Numbered from the stretch's first letter, positions 1-7,290 are shown. The stretch is DNA of 11,369 bases from JAAZAI01 sp050942875 (GCA_050942875.1 JBMNOD010000102.1:1-11369), one strand, 5' to 3'. Numbers and translations are program-made. The notes: generated by a model not told the origin, from the letters alone.

Positions 1-1
1 G

Positions 2-32
2 CTGGGGACACCCCAGACCCCGTTATGACCTG
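2..32 (+). repeat. Hairpin-bearing dispersed repeat, copy A
   Basis: CTGGGG (2-7) and CCCCAG (11-16) form a 6-bp stem with a 3-nt loop. They are followed by ACCCCG and a tail ending in GACCTG. The same layout, a G-run/C-run hairpin then RCCCCG then a TT-rich step then ACCT, occurs at 1277-1310 on this strand and inverted at 188-220. This suggests a REP-like family. Only three copies are visible, so the boundaries are approximate. Confidence 0.5.
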
Positions 33-114
33 TCTTCACTAGCCGCTCAAAAACAACGACCGGGGCCGCTGGCTTTGCGCCCCTGTCTCGCTGGGAGGGC
101 GTGATGCACTTCGT

Positions 115-138
115 CGCCGGGGCGCGGGCGAGTGGCGG
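115..138 (+). repeat. 24-bp direct repeat, left copy
   Basis: These 24 bases, with core GGGGCGCGGGCGAGTGGCGG, are identical to 11329-11352. The sequences diverge immediately on both sides. A perfect 24-mer shared by two non-coding segments about 11.2 kb apart is unlikely to be chance even in GC-rich DNA. It most likely belongs to an interspersed intergenic repeat family. Confidence 0.7.
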
Positions 139-158
139 TTTCGCCGAATGTTTTTTGT

Positions 159-184
159 CCACAGAAACAGAAAGACACAGAAAA
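159..184 (+). repeat. CACAGAAA-type low-complexity repeat patch
   Basis: A purine-rich patch reads CCACAGAAACAGAAAGACAC and continues with AGAAAA. It shares the pattern CCAC-n-GAAAGACAC-n-GAA with the reverse strand of 4401-4417. From memory, similar CCACGAAAGACACGAA-like patches are scattered between genes in several bacterial genomes. No function is evident. Confidence 0.45.
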
Positions 185-187
185 GGG

Positions 188-220
188 AGGTAAAATCCGG
201 GGTCTGGGGCAGCGCCCCGG
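188..220 (-). repeat. Hairpin-bearing dispersed repeat, copy C (inverted)
   Basis: Read on the minus strand this gives GGGGC-GCT-GCCCC (a 5-bp stem over 206-218), then AGACCCCGG, a T-rich step and ACCT. It matches the order and core (CCCCAG, RCCCCG, TT, ACCT) of the copies at 2-32 and 1277-1310. Confidence 0.45.
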
Positions 221-234
221 CCTGAACTACGCTC

Positions 235-255
235 TTCTCACTTCTCGCTCCTCAC
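235..255 (-). repeat. Degenerate heptamer tandem repeat
   Basis: The minus strand reads gtgagga / gcgagaa / gtgagaa, three units of exactly 7 bp. It resembles the array at 1242-1269. It lies just beyond the T-tract of the terminator of the leftward pilin-like gene, so it is probably not transcribed with that gene. Confidence 0.55.
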
Positions 256-256
256 T

Positions 257-288
257 AAAAAACGGGGAGCCGGCCGACCGGCTCCCCG
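257..288 (-). terminator. Intrinsic terminator of the pilin-like gene
   Basis: Positions 263-273 and 278-288 form a perfect 11-bp GC-rich stem (CGGGGAGCCGG with its complement) closed by a 4-nt loop. On the minus strand it is followed directly by six T residues (complement of 257-262). This is a textbook rho-independent terminator facing leftward, about 60 nt after the stop codon of the gene ending at 348. Confidence 0.9.
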
Positions 289-298
289 ATTGAGCGAA

Positions 299-322
299 GC
301 CTGCCGCGGAGGCGCGGCAGGC
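299..322. repeat. Perfect 10-bp hairpin downstream of the pilin-like gene
   Basis: GCCTGCCGCG (299-308) pairs with CGCGGCAGGC (313-322) across the loop GAGG. There is no adjacent T-run. It sits between the stop codon and the terminator at 257-288. It could stabilise the transcript 3' end or act as a back-up structure. Confidence 0.6.
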
Positions 323-331
323 TGGACAATG

Positions 332-345
332 GCCGGCGCGCCGGC
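332..345. repeat. 14-bp perfect palindrome
   Basis: GCCGGCGCGCCGGC is fully self-complementary and lies two bases beyond the stop codon of the pilin-like gene. It is the first of three stacked dyads between this stop and the T-tract. It may be a chance GC palindrome, a protein site or part of the 3' untranslated structure. Confidence 0.5.
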
Positions 346-347
346 TG

Positions 348-1103
348 CTAGCCGCCAGCGGTCTTGGCCTTGACGACGGTTGCGTTCTGGTTCATCGTCG
401 TGCCGTCGGACGTGGTGCCGAAGACGGAGCTGCTGAAGAACTGCTTGGGGTTGACGAGGTAGCGCTTCTTGATGCTCTGCAAGGCGCCGCCCTTCTGGAT
501 CATGACGACGAGCGCGTCGCCGAAGGGCTTGATCGCCGCGTCGAGCTTCTCGCCGAAGGGGTTGGAGTTGTCGATCGTGTCGACGGTCGAGAAAGTCTTG
601 ATGTCGCCGGTTTCGATGTTGAAGTTGCGGGAGAAGAGGAACGGGGTGTCGTCGCCTGCGCTTTCGTCGAGGGCGCCGACGTAGTTCCAGACGTTGTAGC
701 CGCCTTGCAGGAACTGAGACAGATCGACGGCGGCGGGGACGCCGGCGCCGGCGAAGACGAACCAGCCGAGGTTGTCGATCGTCTTGCTGTCGATCAGATC
801 GCCGAAGTAGGTTTCGGAATCGCCGGTCGAGTAATCCTGGGGCGTCCGCCCGTCCTTGAACGTCGCGGTCTTGGTCGGCCAGACGCTGCCGAGGCTCATG
901 GCTTCACGCTCCGTGTTGACGGAGATGATTGCCAAGACGATGTTCTTGCCATTGTTGCCGACGCGCAGGGCGTTGGCGTTCACAAGGGCGCCCTGGATCG
1001 CCGGGAAGAGCAGACCCGCGAGGATGCCGATGATGGCGATGACGACGAGAAGTTCGATCAGCGTAAACGCCGCGAACGGGGATTGGGACTTCGTGTTTTT
1101 CAT
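348..1103 (-). CDS. Pseudopilin-like protein with type IV prepilin N-terminus
   Basis: The 251-residue protein begins with a short basic leader, then FAA|FTLIELLVVIAIIGIL. This is the class III signal cut by prepilin peptidase PilD and then N-methylated. Cleavage is expected after A12, giving mature F1 and the conserved Glu5 (E17 of the precursor). The -1 residue is Ala rather than the classical Gly, which I recall as common in PVC-group pilins. Residues about 13-35 form the hydrophobic helix that anchors the subunit in the inner membrane and packs the filament core. The rest is a soluble domain (WPTKTATFKDG near residue 75) that I cannot assign to a specific subunit. The start is supported by AAGGTGG about 6 nt upstream of ATG. 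The gene stands alone, with its own promoter candidate (1184-1213) and a strong terminator (257-288). It is a type II secretion or type IV pilus minor subunit, or a free PVC pseudopilin. The class is secure; the specific role is not. Confidence 0.88.
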   Translation of the reverse strand: MKNTKSQSPFAAFTLIELLVVIAIIGILAGLLFPAIQGALVNANALRVGNNGKNIVLAIISVNTEREAMSLGSVWPTKTATFKDGRTPQDYSTGDSETYFGDLIDSKTIDNLGWFVFAGAGVPAAVDLSQFLQGGYNVWNYVGALDESAGDDTPFLFSRNFNIETGDIKTFSTVDTIDNSNPFGEKLDAAIKPFGDALVVMIQKGGALQSIKKRYLVNPKQFFSSSVFGTTSDGTTMNQNATVVKAKTAGG

Positions 1104-1183
1104 GGATGACCACCTTGCCTGGATTGTTGAAAGCGTTACCGTAGGGTTTCCAACGGCTCATACCACCGCTTTATCTGGATGCC

Positions 1184-1213
1184 AGTATCCCACATGGGAC
1201 GTGGATAAGTCAA
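1184..1213 (-). promoter_or_regulatory. Candidate sigma70-type promoter of the pilin-like gene
   Basis: On the minus strand, TTGACT (1208-1213; 5 of 6 to TTGACA), an 18-bp spacer and GATACT (1184-1189; 4 of 6) are preceded by TGG, giving an extended -10 (TGnGATACT). A transcript would start near 1177, with a leader of about 75 nt. A dyad TCCCA-CA-TGGGA (1188-1199) overlaps the spacer and could be an operator. Motif match only. Confidence 0.5.
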
Positions 1214-1226
1214 TGGATTTTTTCAA

Positions 1227-1240
1227 GGCGCCCGGGCGCC
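1227..1240. repeat. 14-bp perfect palindrome upstream of the leftward promoter
   Basis: GGCGCCCGGGCGCC is fully self-complementary. It lies about 14 bp upstream of the -35 box of the leftward promoter candidate, next to a run of six T on the plus strand (1218-1223 region). It is in the divergent intergenic region, where a regulator site is possible, but no known operator is recognised. Confidence 0.4.
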
Positions 1241-1241
1241 A

Positions 1242-1269
1242 GTGAGAAGTGAGGGGCGAGGAGAGAGGA
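1242..1269 (+). repeat. Degenerate heptamer tandem repeat, four units
   Basis: The sequence divides cleanly into gtgagaa / gtgaggg / gcgagga / gagagga, four units with a 7-bp period and consensus near GYGAGGA. The reverse strand of 235-255 carries the same type. It lies between the 14-bp palindrome and hairpin repeat copy B. Confidence 0.6.
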
Positions 1270-1276
1270 GTTTCCG

Positions 1277-1310
1277 CTGGGGCCCCCGCCCCAGGCCCCG
1301 GCTTGACCTG
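1277..1310 (+). repeat. Hairpin-bearing dispersed repeat, copy B
   Basis: CTGGGG (1277-1282) pairs with CCCCAG (1289-1294), followed by GCCCCGG, CTTGACCTG. It aligns with copy A at 2-32 over the stem, the RCCCCG block and the final GACCTG, and with the inverted copy at 188-220. Confidence 0.5.
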
Positions 1311-1325
1311 CGGAATTCCCCGTGA

Positions 1326-1355
1326 TTGCGTTTCAGCGGGGGGATGTGGTAAAGT
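1326..1355 (+). promoter_or_regulatory. Candidate promoter of the TPR-like lipoprotein gene
   Basis: TTGCGT (1326-1331), an 18-bp spacer and TAAAGT (1350-1355) preceded by TGG form an extended -10 (TGnTAAAGT). The -35 match is weak (3 of 6). A start near 1362 would leave a leader of about 100 nt before the ATG at 1461. The architecture mirrors the leftward promoter (18-bp spacer, TGn). Confidence 0.35.
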
Positions 1356-1460
1356 AGAGCCACTCGAGACGGAAAGCCCCTCCGGATGCGCGCCGGAACG
1401 GAGCGGGCATGGCGACGAAGCTTCCGGCGCACTTTAAGGACTAAGACTAAGGAGTTGCAG

Positions 1461-3179
1461 ATGAAATCAGGCGTGTTTTTCACAGGTCTTGCAGGCGCGG
1501 TTTCGGCGCTTTTCTTCGTTGCGGGTTGTTCCCGCGATGCCACGACGGAGATTCAGGCCCCGTCACCGACCGAGACCGAGGCCGTTCCAGCCGAAGTCGC
1601 CATTGACGATTCGATCCTCTACGATCTCTTCGAAGAGGTGGATGCCTTGCTCATGGGCGGCCAGACGAATCAGGCGAACGCCCGTTTCTCCGCTGCGCTG
1701 GACGATGCAACGTACAAGGATTTCCGCGAACAGATCTTCAGCACGATGATCCGGTTCTTCTTGTTCACGGAGCAGTTCGACGAGGCCGAGACGCATTATC
1801 TGAATGCGTTGCGCACGGATCCCGAAATCGCGCGACCCGGCTTCGACACGATCCACGGCGCCTATTGTCAGAGAGGCGACGACGCCGGCGCCCTCGCATG
1901 GGCGCGCAAGCTTGCGACGCAGGACATTGGGGACGACCTTCGCATGACGGCCACGGACTGGCTGCTCTCCGGTCTCGCCCGCGCCGAAGCCTATGATGAG
2001 ATGGCGCAAGAGGCGAGCGCCGCCCTTGAGAAGTTCGACGCGGCTGCGTTCGCCCCCGCCCTCGTGCGCATCGCACAAGAGGGGATATCAAGCGACAAGC
2101 TTGATGCCGCGTCGCGCCTCGTGAGCGCGATCCAGGCGTCGTCGAAAAAAGACGCGCCTGAAATGGCCTCGGCGGTCAAGACGGTCGAGATTCGCCTCGA
2201 CGCCGCGCGAAAGGACTGGCAGAAGATCGCCGACCGGATGCCGTCGCTCATCGCCGAGGTGCCGGACGTCCAGCTCTATTCGGCGCTTCAATTCGCCTTC
2301 AGGACGGCTCGCGCCGCGAAACGCCACGATCTGATCGACGCGATGAGCTCGTCCGTGATCTTGGACGAACGCGCCGCGGCGCTCGAACGCACGTTCGGCC
2401 TCTGCGCCAACGAATGGATCGGGGTGCTTTTCGATGGCGACCCTCGCGACACCGCTTCCTTCCCCGGCCGTTTCGCCAAGCTCATGCAGGTGAAGCTCAA
2501 TCCCAACCGGCTCTACACGATCTACAGCCGCCGCTTCTATGAAATCCTCGACGACAAGGCGCTCGTCCGCGAATGCATGCCGCTCGTCGATTCGCTGATT
2601 CTGCTGCTCCCCGACGAGCCCTCGCAGGATGGTCTGCGCGCCTTGCAGCTCGACGCCGCCTTTCTCGTGGACGACTACGCCTCCGCCCTGGCGATTCTCG
2701 AAAAGGGGCTGGATCGCGACGAGGCCTGGCACAAAATGGCCATCACCAAGGTCAAGGCGCATTTGGCGCTTCAAAACAAGCAGTACGCCGAGGCCGTGAA
2801 GCTGTTCCGCGAATTCATGGAAATCCTCCCCGACGAGGATCAGCCGGATCCGCAGACCGAGGTTTTGTACAGCAAGCTGACGCTGCTCGGCAACAACGAG
2901 AAGCGCATCGGCGACATCTACATCGAGGCCGGCAACACGGCCGAGGCCGAGAAGTCCTACGCCACGGCTCGCGAATGGTACGAAAAGGCGCTCGAGGCCA
3001 ACAAGGCCGGCAAGCCAACCGAAGACTACATCAAAGCCCAGATCGCCGCGCTGCCCGGAGCCGCGGGAGCCGCCCCTGTCGAGGCCGCGCCTGCAGAAGC
3101 CGAGGCCGCGCCCGCTGAAGCCGAGGCCGCGCCCGCCGAGGCTGCCGAAGAAGAAGATTCGGTCGACCAGCCTGAATAG
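1461..3179 (+). CDS. TPR-like helical-repeat lipoprotein with Ala/Pro/Glu tail
   Basis: The 572-residue protein starts with a lipoprotein signal peptide. It has a charged start, a hydrophobic stretch and the lipobox V20-A21-G22-C23, so C23 should be lipidated and become the new N-terminus. Ser at +2 would favour the outer membrane under the E. coli Lol rule. Most of the remainder is predicted alpha-helical, rich in Ala, Leu and charged residues. TPR-like helix pairs are visible around residues 420-460 (LALQNKQYAEAVKLFREF) and 476-515 (GNTAEAEKSYATAREWYEKA). Such proteins act as scaffolds in envelope or secretion complexes; no partner can be named. Residues about 532-564 are a low-complexity Ala/Pro/Glu tail containing two copies of AEAEAAP, encoded by tandem 21-bp units at 3093-3113 and 3114-3134. 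I chose the ATG at 1461 because AAGGAG lies 6 nt upstream and the signal peptide begins exactly there. A longer reading from 1386 would put 25 residues ahead of the signal. No specific family is recognised. Confidence 0.85.
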   Translation: MKSGVFFTGLAGAVSALFFVAGCSRDATTEIQAPSPTETEAVPAEVAIDDSILYDLFEEVDALLMGGQTNQANARFSAALDDATYKDFREQIFSTMIRFFLFTEQFDEAETHYLNALRTDPEIARPGFDTIHGAYCQRGDDAGALAWARKLATQDIGDDLRMTATDWLLSGLARAEAYDEMAQEASAALEKFDAAAFAPALVRIAQEGISSDKLDAASRLVSAIQASSKKDAPEMASAVKTVEIRLDAARKDWQKIADRMPSLIAEVPDVQLYSALQFAFRTARAAKRHDLIDAMSSSVILDERAAALERTFGLCANEWIGVLFDGDPRDTASFPGRFAKLMQVKLNPNRLYTIYSRRFYEILDDKALVRECMPLVDSLILLLPDEPSQDGLRALQLDAAFLVDDYASALAILEKGLDRDEAWHKMAITKVKAHLALQNKQYAEAVKLFREFMEILPDEDQPDPQTEVLYSKLTLLGNNEKRIGDIYIEAGNTAEAEKSYATAREWYEKALEANKAGKPTEDYIKAQIAALPGAAGAAPVEAAPAEAEAAPAEAEAAPAEAAEEEDSVDQPE

Positions 3180-3304
3180 TTCGGATTTGTTCGCCGAGGC
3201 CGCTGGCGACACCCGTCTGACTCCCTCTGCGCCTGCTCGCGGACGGTCAGTTGTCGAAACGTCGCTTTGCGGTCTCGCAAAACCGCCAGGAAGTCGAAAC
3301 GCGC

Positions 3305-4171
3305 ATGAACATCAGCAAAGAGCGTCTTCCCAACGGAACCCTCTGGCTCAACCGAGATGACGCGGCGGTCTCCGTTGTCCTCGATTTCGTTCGTTCCGAG
3401 GCGTTTCGTTCCGTTCCGGAAGACCGCCGCGTCTCCAGCAACAACAAGAAGAACCATATTGCCATCCTGGATGTCCCCGGTGTTGGCAAATGCGTTTTGA
3501 AGGAGGGCTTCGTCTCCCGCCAGTACCCACCGGCGAAGCGCTTGGAAATCGCGTTCAAGCTGCGTTTCCTCAAGCGCGGGCTTCGCACGATGCGTCTCGC
3601 CCTCGTCGCCGCCCGTGGCGGAGTGCGCACCTTTGCACCGCTCGCCTTCTGGACCGACTTTGGCGGCTCCCTTCGGAACTACTTTCTCTATCGCCATGTC
3701 GAGGGCGTGCCGCTCGACGCGCTCTGGCGCACCGGCGCCTACGCCGAAGCGGATCAGCCCGCGCTTCTCGCCTATCTCGCCAAAGCCGGTGAGCAGGCGC
3801 GAAAACTGCACGCCCTGGGCATCGTCCATGAAGACCTTCTGCCACGCAACATCATCGTCCCTTCGGCTCTTGATGGCGAAGGCGACGTTTCAATCATCGA
3901 CATGGAGTCTGCCTCCCGCCTCTTCGCGCCCGGCCGACGGTTGAATTTCACCCTTCGTCTTCGCTCCCTTCACCGTCTCGTCGACCGCGCCCGCTACGAC
4001 GACGCCTGTCTCGACGCCTTTTTTCTTGGCTATTGCGGAGGCCGTGAGGAAGACGCGACCTTGTGCCGGCGAGTTCTGGAGTTTTGGCGCCGCCATGACA
4101 CGTTTTCCGCTTTCTTTCTGCCCATCGCCTGGCTCCGTTTCCCGCCTGTGGCCTTGAACCCCGACACCTAA
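3305..4171 (+). CDS. Lipopolysaccharide kinase-like protein (Kdo/WaaP-type kinase fold)
   Basis: The 288-residue protein has the sparse motif set of the bacterial LPS-core kinase group (Kdo/WaaP family, Pfam name Kdo). A VLKEG segment gives the likely ATP-binding lysine K66. HALGIVHEDLLPRNIIV carries the catalytic loop (H175, catalytic D177, N182). VSIIDMESA supplies the metal-binding acid D199 in place of the eukaryotic DFG. A basic region between them (PPAKRLEIAFKLRFLKRGLR) resembles the membrane- or lipid-proximal surface of these enzymes. Known members phosphorylate Kdo or heptose of lipid A-core at the inner membrane; the substrate here is inferred only. The start is uncertain. ATG 3305 has AGGAAG about 11 nt upstream. 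A TTG at 3251 would add 18 residues but has no convincing ribosome site. The gene follows the lipoprotein gene after 125 nt, with no clear terminator between, so co-transcription is possible. It could instead be another small RIO/APH-like kinase. Confidence 0.72.
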   Translation: MNISKERLPNGTLWLNRDDAAVSVVLDFVRSEAFRSVPEDRRVSSNNKKNHIAILDVPGVGKCVLKEGFVSRQYPPAKRLEIAFKLRFLKRGLRTMRLALVAARGGVRTFAPLAFWTDFGGSLRNYFLYRHVEGVPLDALWRTGAYAEADQPALLAYLAKAGEQARKLHALGIVHEDLLPRNIIVPSALDGEGDVSIIDMESASRLFAPGRRLNFTLRLRSLHRLVDRARYDDACLDAFFLGYCGGREEDATLCRRVLEFWRRHDTFSAFFLPIAWLRFPPVALNPDT

Positions 4172-4211
4172 GCCGCAAAGAGGCTCGGCTCGATCTTTGA
4201 GAAGCGAAACC

Positions 4212-4355
4212 ATGAAAATCGAAGACTTCCGGATTCGAGCCCCATTCGTTCTTCCCGACAAGGGGAAGGGCGTTTGCCATCTTTTCGGAACGACAGACAC
4301 AAACGCTCGGCGCGGCAAAGGCACGGGGTTCGACTGCTACACGACGGATGCGTGA
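4212..4355 (+). pseudogene. 5' fragment of a GH43-type glycosidase gene
   Basis: Not a full gene. An ATG at 4212 opens a 47-codon frame (stop TGA 4353-4355) containing FRIRAPFVLPD and HLFGTTDTN, then GKGTGFDCYTTD. From memory this matches, in order, the N-terminus of a GH43-type five-bladed propeller glycosidase group (I-R-D-P-F-V-L, Y-L-F/Y-G-T-T-D-K-N, G-T-G-F-D-C-Y, then a D-L-x-x-W-E segment). Two points indicate decay. The frame ends after about one blade, where the family has some 300 or more residues. The conserved Asp of the RDPF motif, normally the catalytic base, is Ala (A10). No continuation of the family is recognisable after about 4365, where repeat patches begin. It lies 40 nt after the kinase gene. 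Intact relatives hydrolyse arabinan, xylan or similar glycans, which fits a polysaccharide degrader. A short functional peptide is the less likely alternative. Confidence 0.65.
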
Positions 4356-4400
4356 AAGGAATGAGAGGCAAGCAGGAAATCAAAGGCCCTTCTTCGTATG

Positions 4401-4417
4401 TTCCGTGTCTTTCGTGG
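4401..4417 (-). repeat. CCACGAAAGACACGGAA repeat patch
   Basis: The minus strand reads CCACGAAAGACACGGAA. It is the same general pattern as the patch at 159-184 (CCAC-GAAAGACAC-GAA) and lies between the GH43 fragment and argH. It looks like a member of a dispersed intergenic repeat; no function is evident. Confidence 0.45.
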
Positions 4418-4447
4418 CTTAACCCAACTCGGCGAAGCCGCCTCAGT

Positions 4448-4468
4448 CCAATTTCCAATTTCCAAAAA
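4448..4468 (+). repeat. CCAATTT heptamer repeat
   Basis: Two perfect heptamers CCAATTT (4448-4454, 4455-4461) are followed by a decayed third (CCAAAAA). It is AT-rich against a GC-rich background. It sits just upstream of the argH promoter candidate, where an A/T-rich tract could also act as an UP-like element. Confidence 0.55.
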
Positions 4469-4494
4469 AATCGCTTCCACCGAGCGCTTGCGGT

Positions 4495-4503
4495 TGATAC
4501 AAT
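4495..4503 (+). promoter_or_regulatory. Extended -10 element of argH, suggesting a leaderless transcript
   Basis: TGATACAAT is a perfect TGn extension followed by TACAAT (5 of 6 to TATAAT). Its end lies 6 nt before the ATG at 4510, so a start 7 nt after the -10 would fall on the A of the start codon. No good -35 is present (TTCCAC or CTTCCA at 17-18 bp) and no Shine-Dalgarno precedes the ATG. Both facts fit a leaderless mRNA. Confidence 0.5.
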
Positions 4504-4509
4504 TGCGGC

Positions 4510-5889
<1,380 letters not shown>

Positions 5890-5891
5890 CA

Positions 5892-7145
5892 ATGGACAAG
5901 CCCGAACCGCCTCGGGAGGCGCGGATCCTCTTCACCGGACGACAGAGCCGAATCATCGCGAATGCGATTTCGCTGCTCGCGGCGGCCGTCTTCGCGACCG
6001 TCATCGGCATCGGGCTCCACTATTGCCTCCGCTTCGTCTCGGCGCATTCGAACGTCCTGTTGCCGCCTGTGGTGGCGATCATCTTCGCCAAGGTCTTCCA
6101 GCCCCTCTACGACGCCCTGCGCGCCGGCTGCTGGAATTTCGTCGGCGGTCGACTGCTCCGTCTCCCGCATCACGGCCGCTTCCTGCCTTTGGAAAGCGAC
6201 GGCTGGCGCGAAAAGACGGCGCGCGGGCTGGCGAACGGCTTCGCGGTGGTGGTTCTCTTCGCGCTGGTCTTCGTCCCCCTCGGGCTTTTCCTGTGGTTCT
6301 TCGGCCAATTGCTCGTCGAGCAGATCATCGCCATCGCCAACGCCGTGCCCGGCGCGGTGAAGTGGGTTCTCGACACGGCGCGCGAAAAGGTGCCGCAGGT
6401 GCTGGAGTTCGTCGAGCGCAACAAGCTCGACAGCCTCCTGGCCGCGTTCAACCCGGAAAACCTCTTCGACCTGGGCAAGCTGACGGCGACCCTCGGCGGC
6501 TCGGCCTCCGTGATCTGGGGGAGTCTCTCCGGGTTCCTCGGCGCTTTCGCGGGCTGGATCGTCCTGCCGGTCTATACGGTCATCTACCTTGCCTCGCGTC
6601 CGCTGGAAGGCTCGGATTTCACGCAGATCCTCGTCGGCGTCAGCGCCAAGACGCGCAACAACGTGAAGTTTCTCATCGACGAGTTCATCCGCCTCGTCGT
6701 CGTCTTCTTCCGCGGCCAGGTGCTCGTGGCGCTCATCCAGGGGCTGCTTTTCGGCCTGGGCTTCCAGTTCCTGGCGGGACTGCCCTACGGCATGCTGCTG
6801 GGGCTTCTGCTGGGGCTGATGAACATCGTGCCGTATTTGGGCAACATCATCGGTCTGCCGGTGATCGGCGCCCTGGCGTTCTTCGGCGCGGACGGCGGCT
6901 GGGGCCGGCTGGTCGCCGTGGTGCTGGTCTTCATGGCCGTCCAGTCGCTTGACTCCTACGTCATCACGCCGAAGGTCATCGGCAACCGCACGGGTCTCAA
7001 CGCCTTTGTCGTCATCTTCTCGCTCTTCTTCTGGGAATCGGTCATCGGCGGCGCGCTCGGCATGGTGCTGGCCATTCCGTTGAGCGCGTTCATTGTCGTC
7101 TTCTGGAAGCTCCTCGTGCGCGAGTATTTTGCGGGTGATGAATGA
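5892..7145 (+). CDS. AI-2E family transporter-like membrane protein
   Basis: The 417-residue protein belongs to the AI-2E/PerM family, whose members are tied to autoinducer-2 export, Na+/H+ antiport or unknown transport. The substrate cannot be read from sequence. It has hydrophobic segments near residues 23-46, 54-70, 112-142, 212-233, 265-295, 297-333, 337-353 and 371-407, separated by a large amphipathic stretch (145-205). The family hallmarks are FFRGQ (272-276), NIVPYLGNIIG (311-321), YVITPKVIGNRTGLN (356-370) and GMVLAIPLSA (390-399). ATG 5892 was chosen because it sits 2 nt behind the argH stop and starts a plausible cytosolic N-terminus; the ribosome site is weak, suggesting translational coupling. 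The frame is open upstream to 5799, but those residues would lie inside argH and look like frame shadow. The pairing with argH is probably incidental. Confidence 0.9.
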   Translation: MDKPEPPREARILFTGRQSRIIANAISLLAAAVFATVIGIGLHYCLRFVSAHSNVLLPPVVAIIFAKVFQPLYDALRAGCWNFVGGRLLRLPHHGRFLPLESDGWREKTARGLANGFAVVVLFALVFVPLGLFLWFFGQLLVEQIIAIANAVPGAVKWVLDTAREKVPQVLEFVERNKLDSLLAAFNPENLFDLGKLTATLGGSASVIWGSLSGFLGAFAGWIVLPVYTVIYLASRPLEGSDFTQILVGVSAKTRNNVKFLIDEFIRLVVVFFRGQVLVALIQGLLFGLGFQFLAGLPYGMLLGLLLGLMNIVPYLGNIIGLPVIGALAFFGADGGWGRLVAVVLVFMAVQSLDSYVITPKVIGNRTGLNAFVVIFSLFFWESVIGGALGMVLAIPLSAFIVVFWKLLVREYFAGDE

Positions 7146-7199
7146 TGAGTGGCGCAGGGCGGCGCGAGCGTTTCGCTTTGGCCATCGGCCTCGGAAATC

Positions 7200-7278
7200 G
7201 TGAACGCGAACGGGTACGTGAACGGGCTGCCGCAGGATCGTACACGTTCCCAGCGAAGCGGTAGGCGTACACGTACTC
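7200..7278. repeat. Hexamer-based inverted repeat upstream of dinB
   Basis: Hexamers gtgaac / gcgaac / gggtac / gtgaac (7200-7223) are followed by inverted units gtacac / gttccc (7240-7251) and gtaggc / gtacac / gtactc (7261-7278). The blocks 7212-7223 and 7240-7251 are complementary at 10 of 12 positions around a 16-nt loop. The structure could be a weak transcript hairpin between the AI-2E and dinB genes, or simply a degenerate repeat array. No T-run follows it. Confidence 0.5.
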
Positions 7279-7290
7279 GGGAAAGCATGA

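Larger units (their letters stand above)
1..347. other. Left intergenic region, no gene seen
   Basis: I find no supportable gene here in either direction. The stretch is a mosaic of short repeats (a hairpin repeat at both 2-32 and 188-220, a 24-bp sequence at 115-138 that recurs at the right edge, a CACAGAAA-type patch at 159-184 and a heptamer array at 235-255). These are followed by a terminator and two palindromes that lie downstream of the leftward pilin-like gene. Each is listed separately. Confidence 0.7.

Noticed and set aside
1386..1460. Upstream extension of the lipoprotein gene
   Set aside because: It would place 25 residues before a complete lipoprotein signal peptide, and a good ribosome site sits just before the ATG at 1461.
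3251..3304. TTG start for the kinase-like gene
   Set aside because: No Shine-Dalgarno sequence precedes it, while ATG 3305 has AGGAAG upstream. It is kept as an alternative in the gene entry but not used.
4353..4364. Two in-frame TGA codons in the glycosidase fragment read as tryptophan (UGA recoding)
   Set aside because: argH and the AI-2E gene both end in TGA at sensible points, and similarity stops within a few codons of the first TGA, so simple gene decay is the better explanation.
7146..7290. LexA/SOS operator upstream of dinB
   Set aside because: GAAC and GTTC words occur, but no pair has the spacing of a known LexA box; they are explained by the hexamer array.
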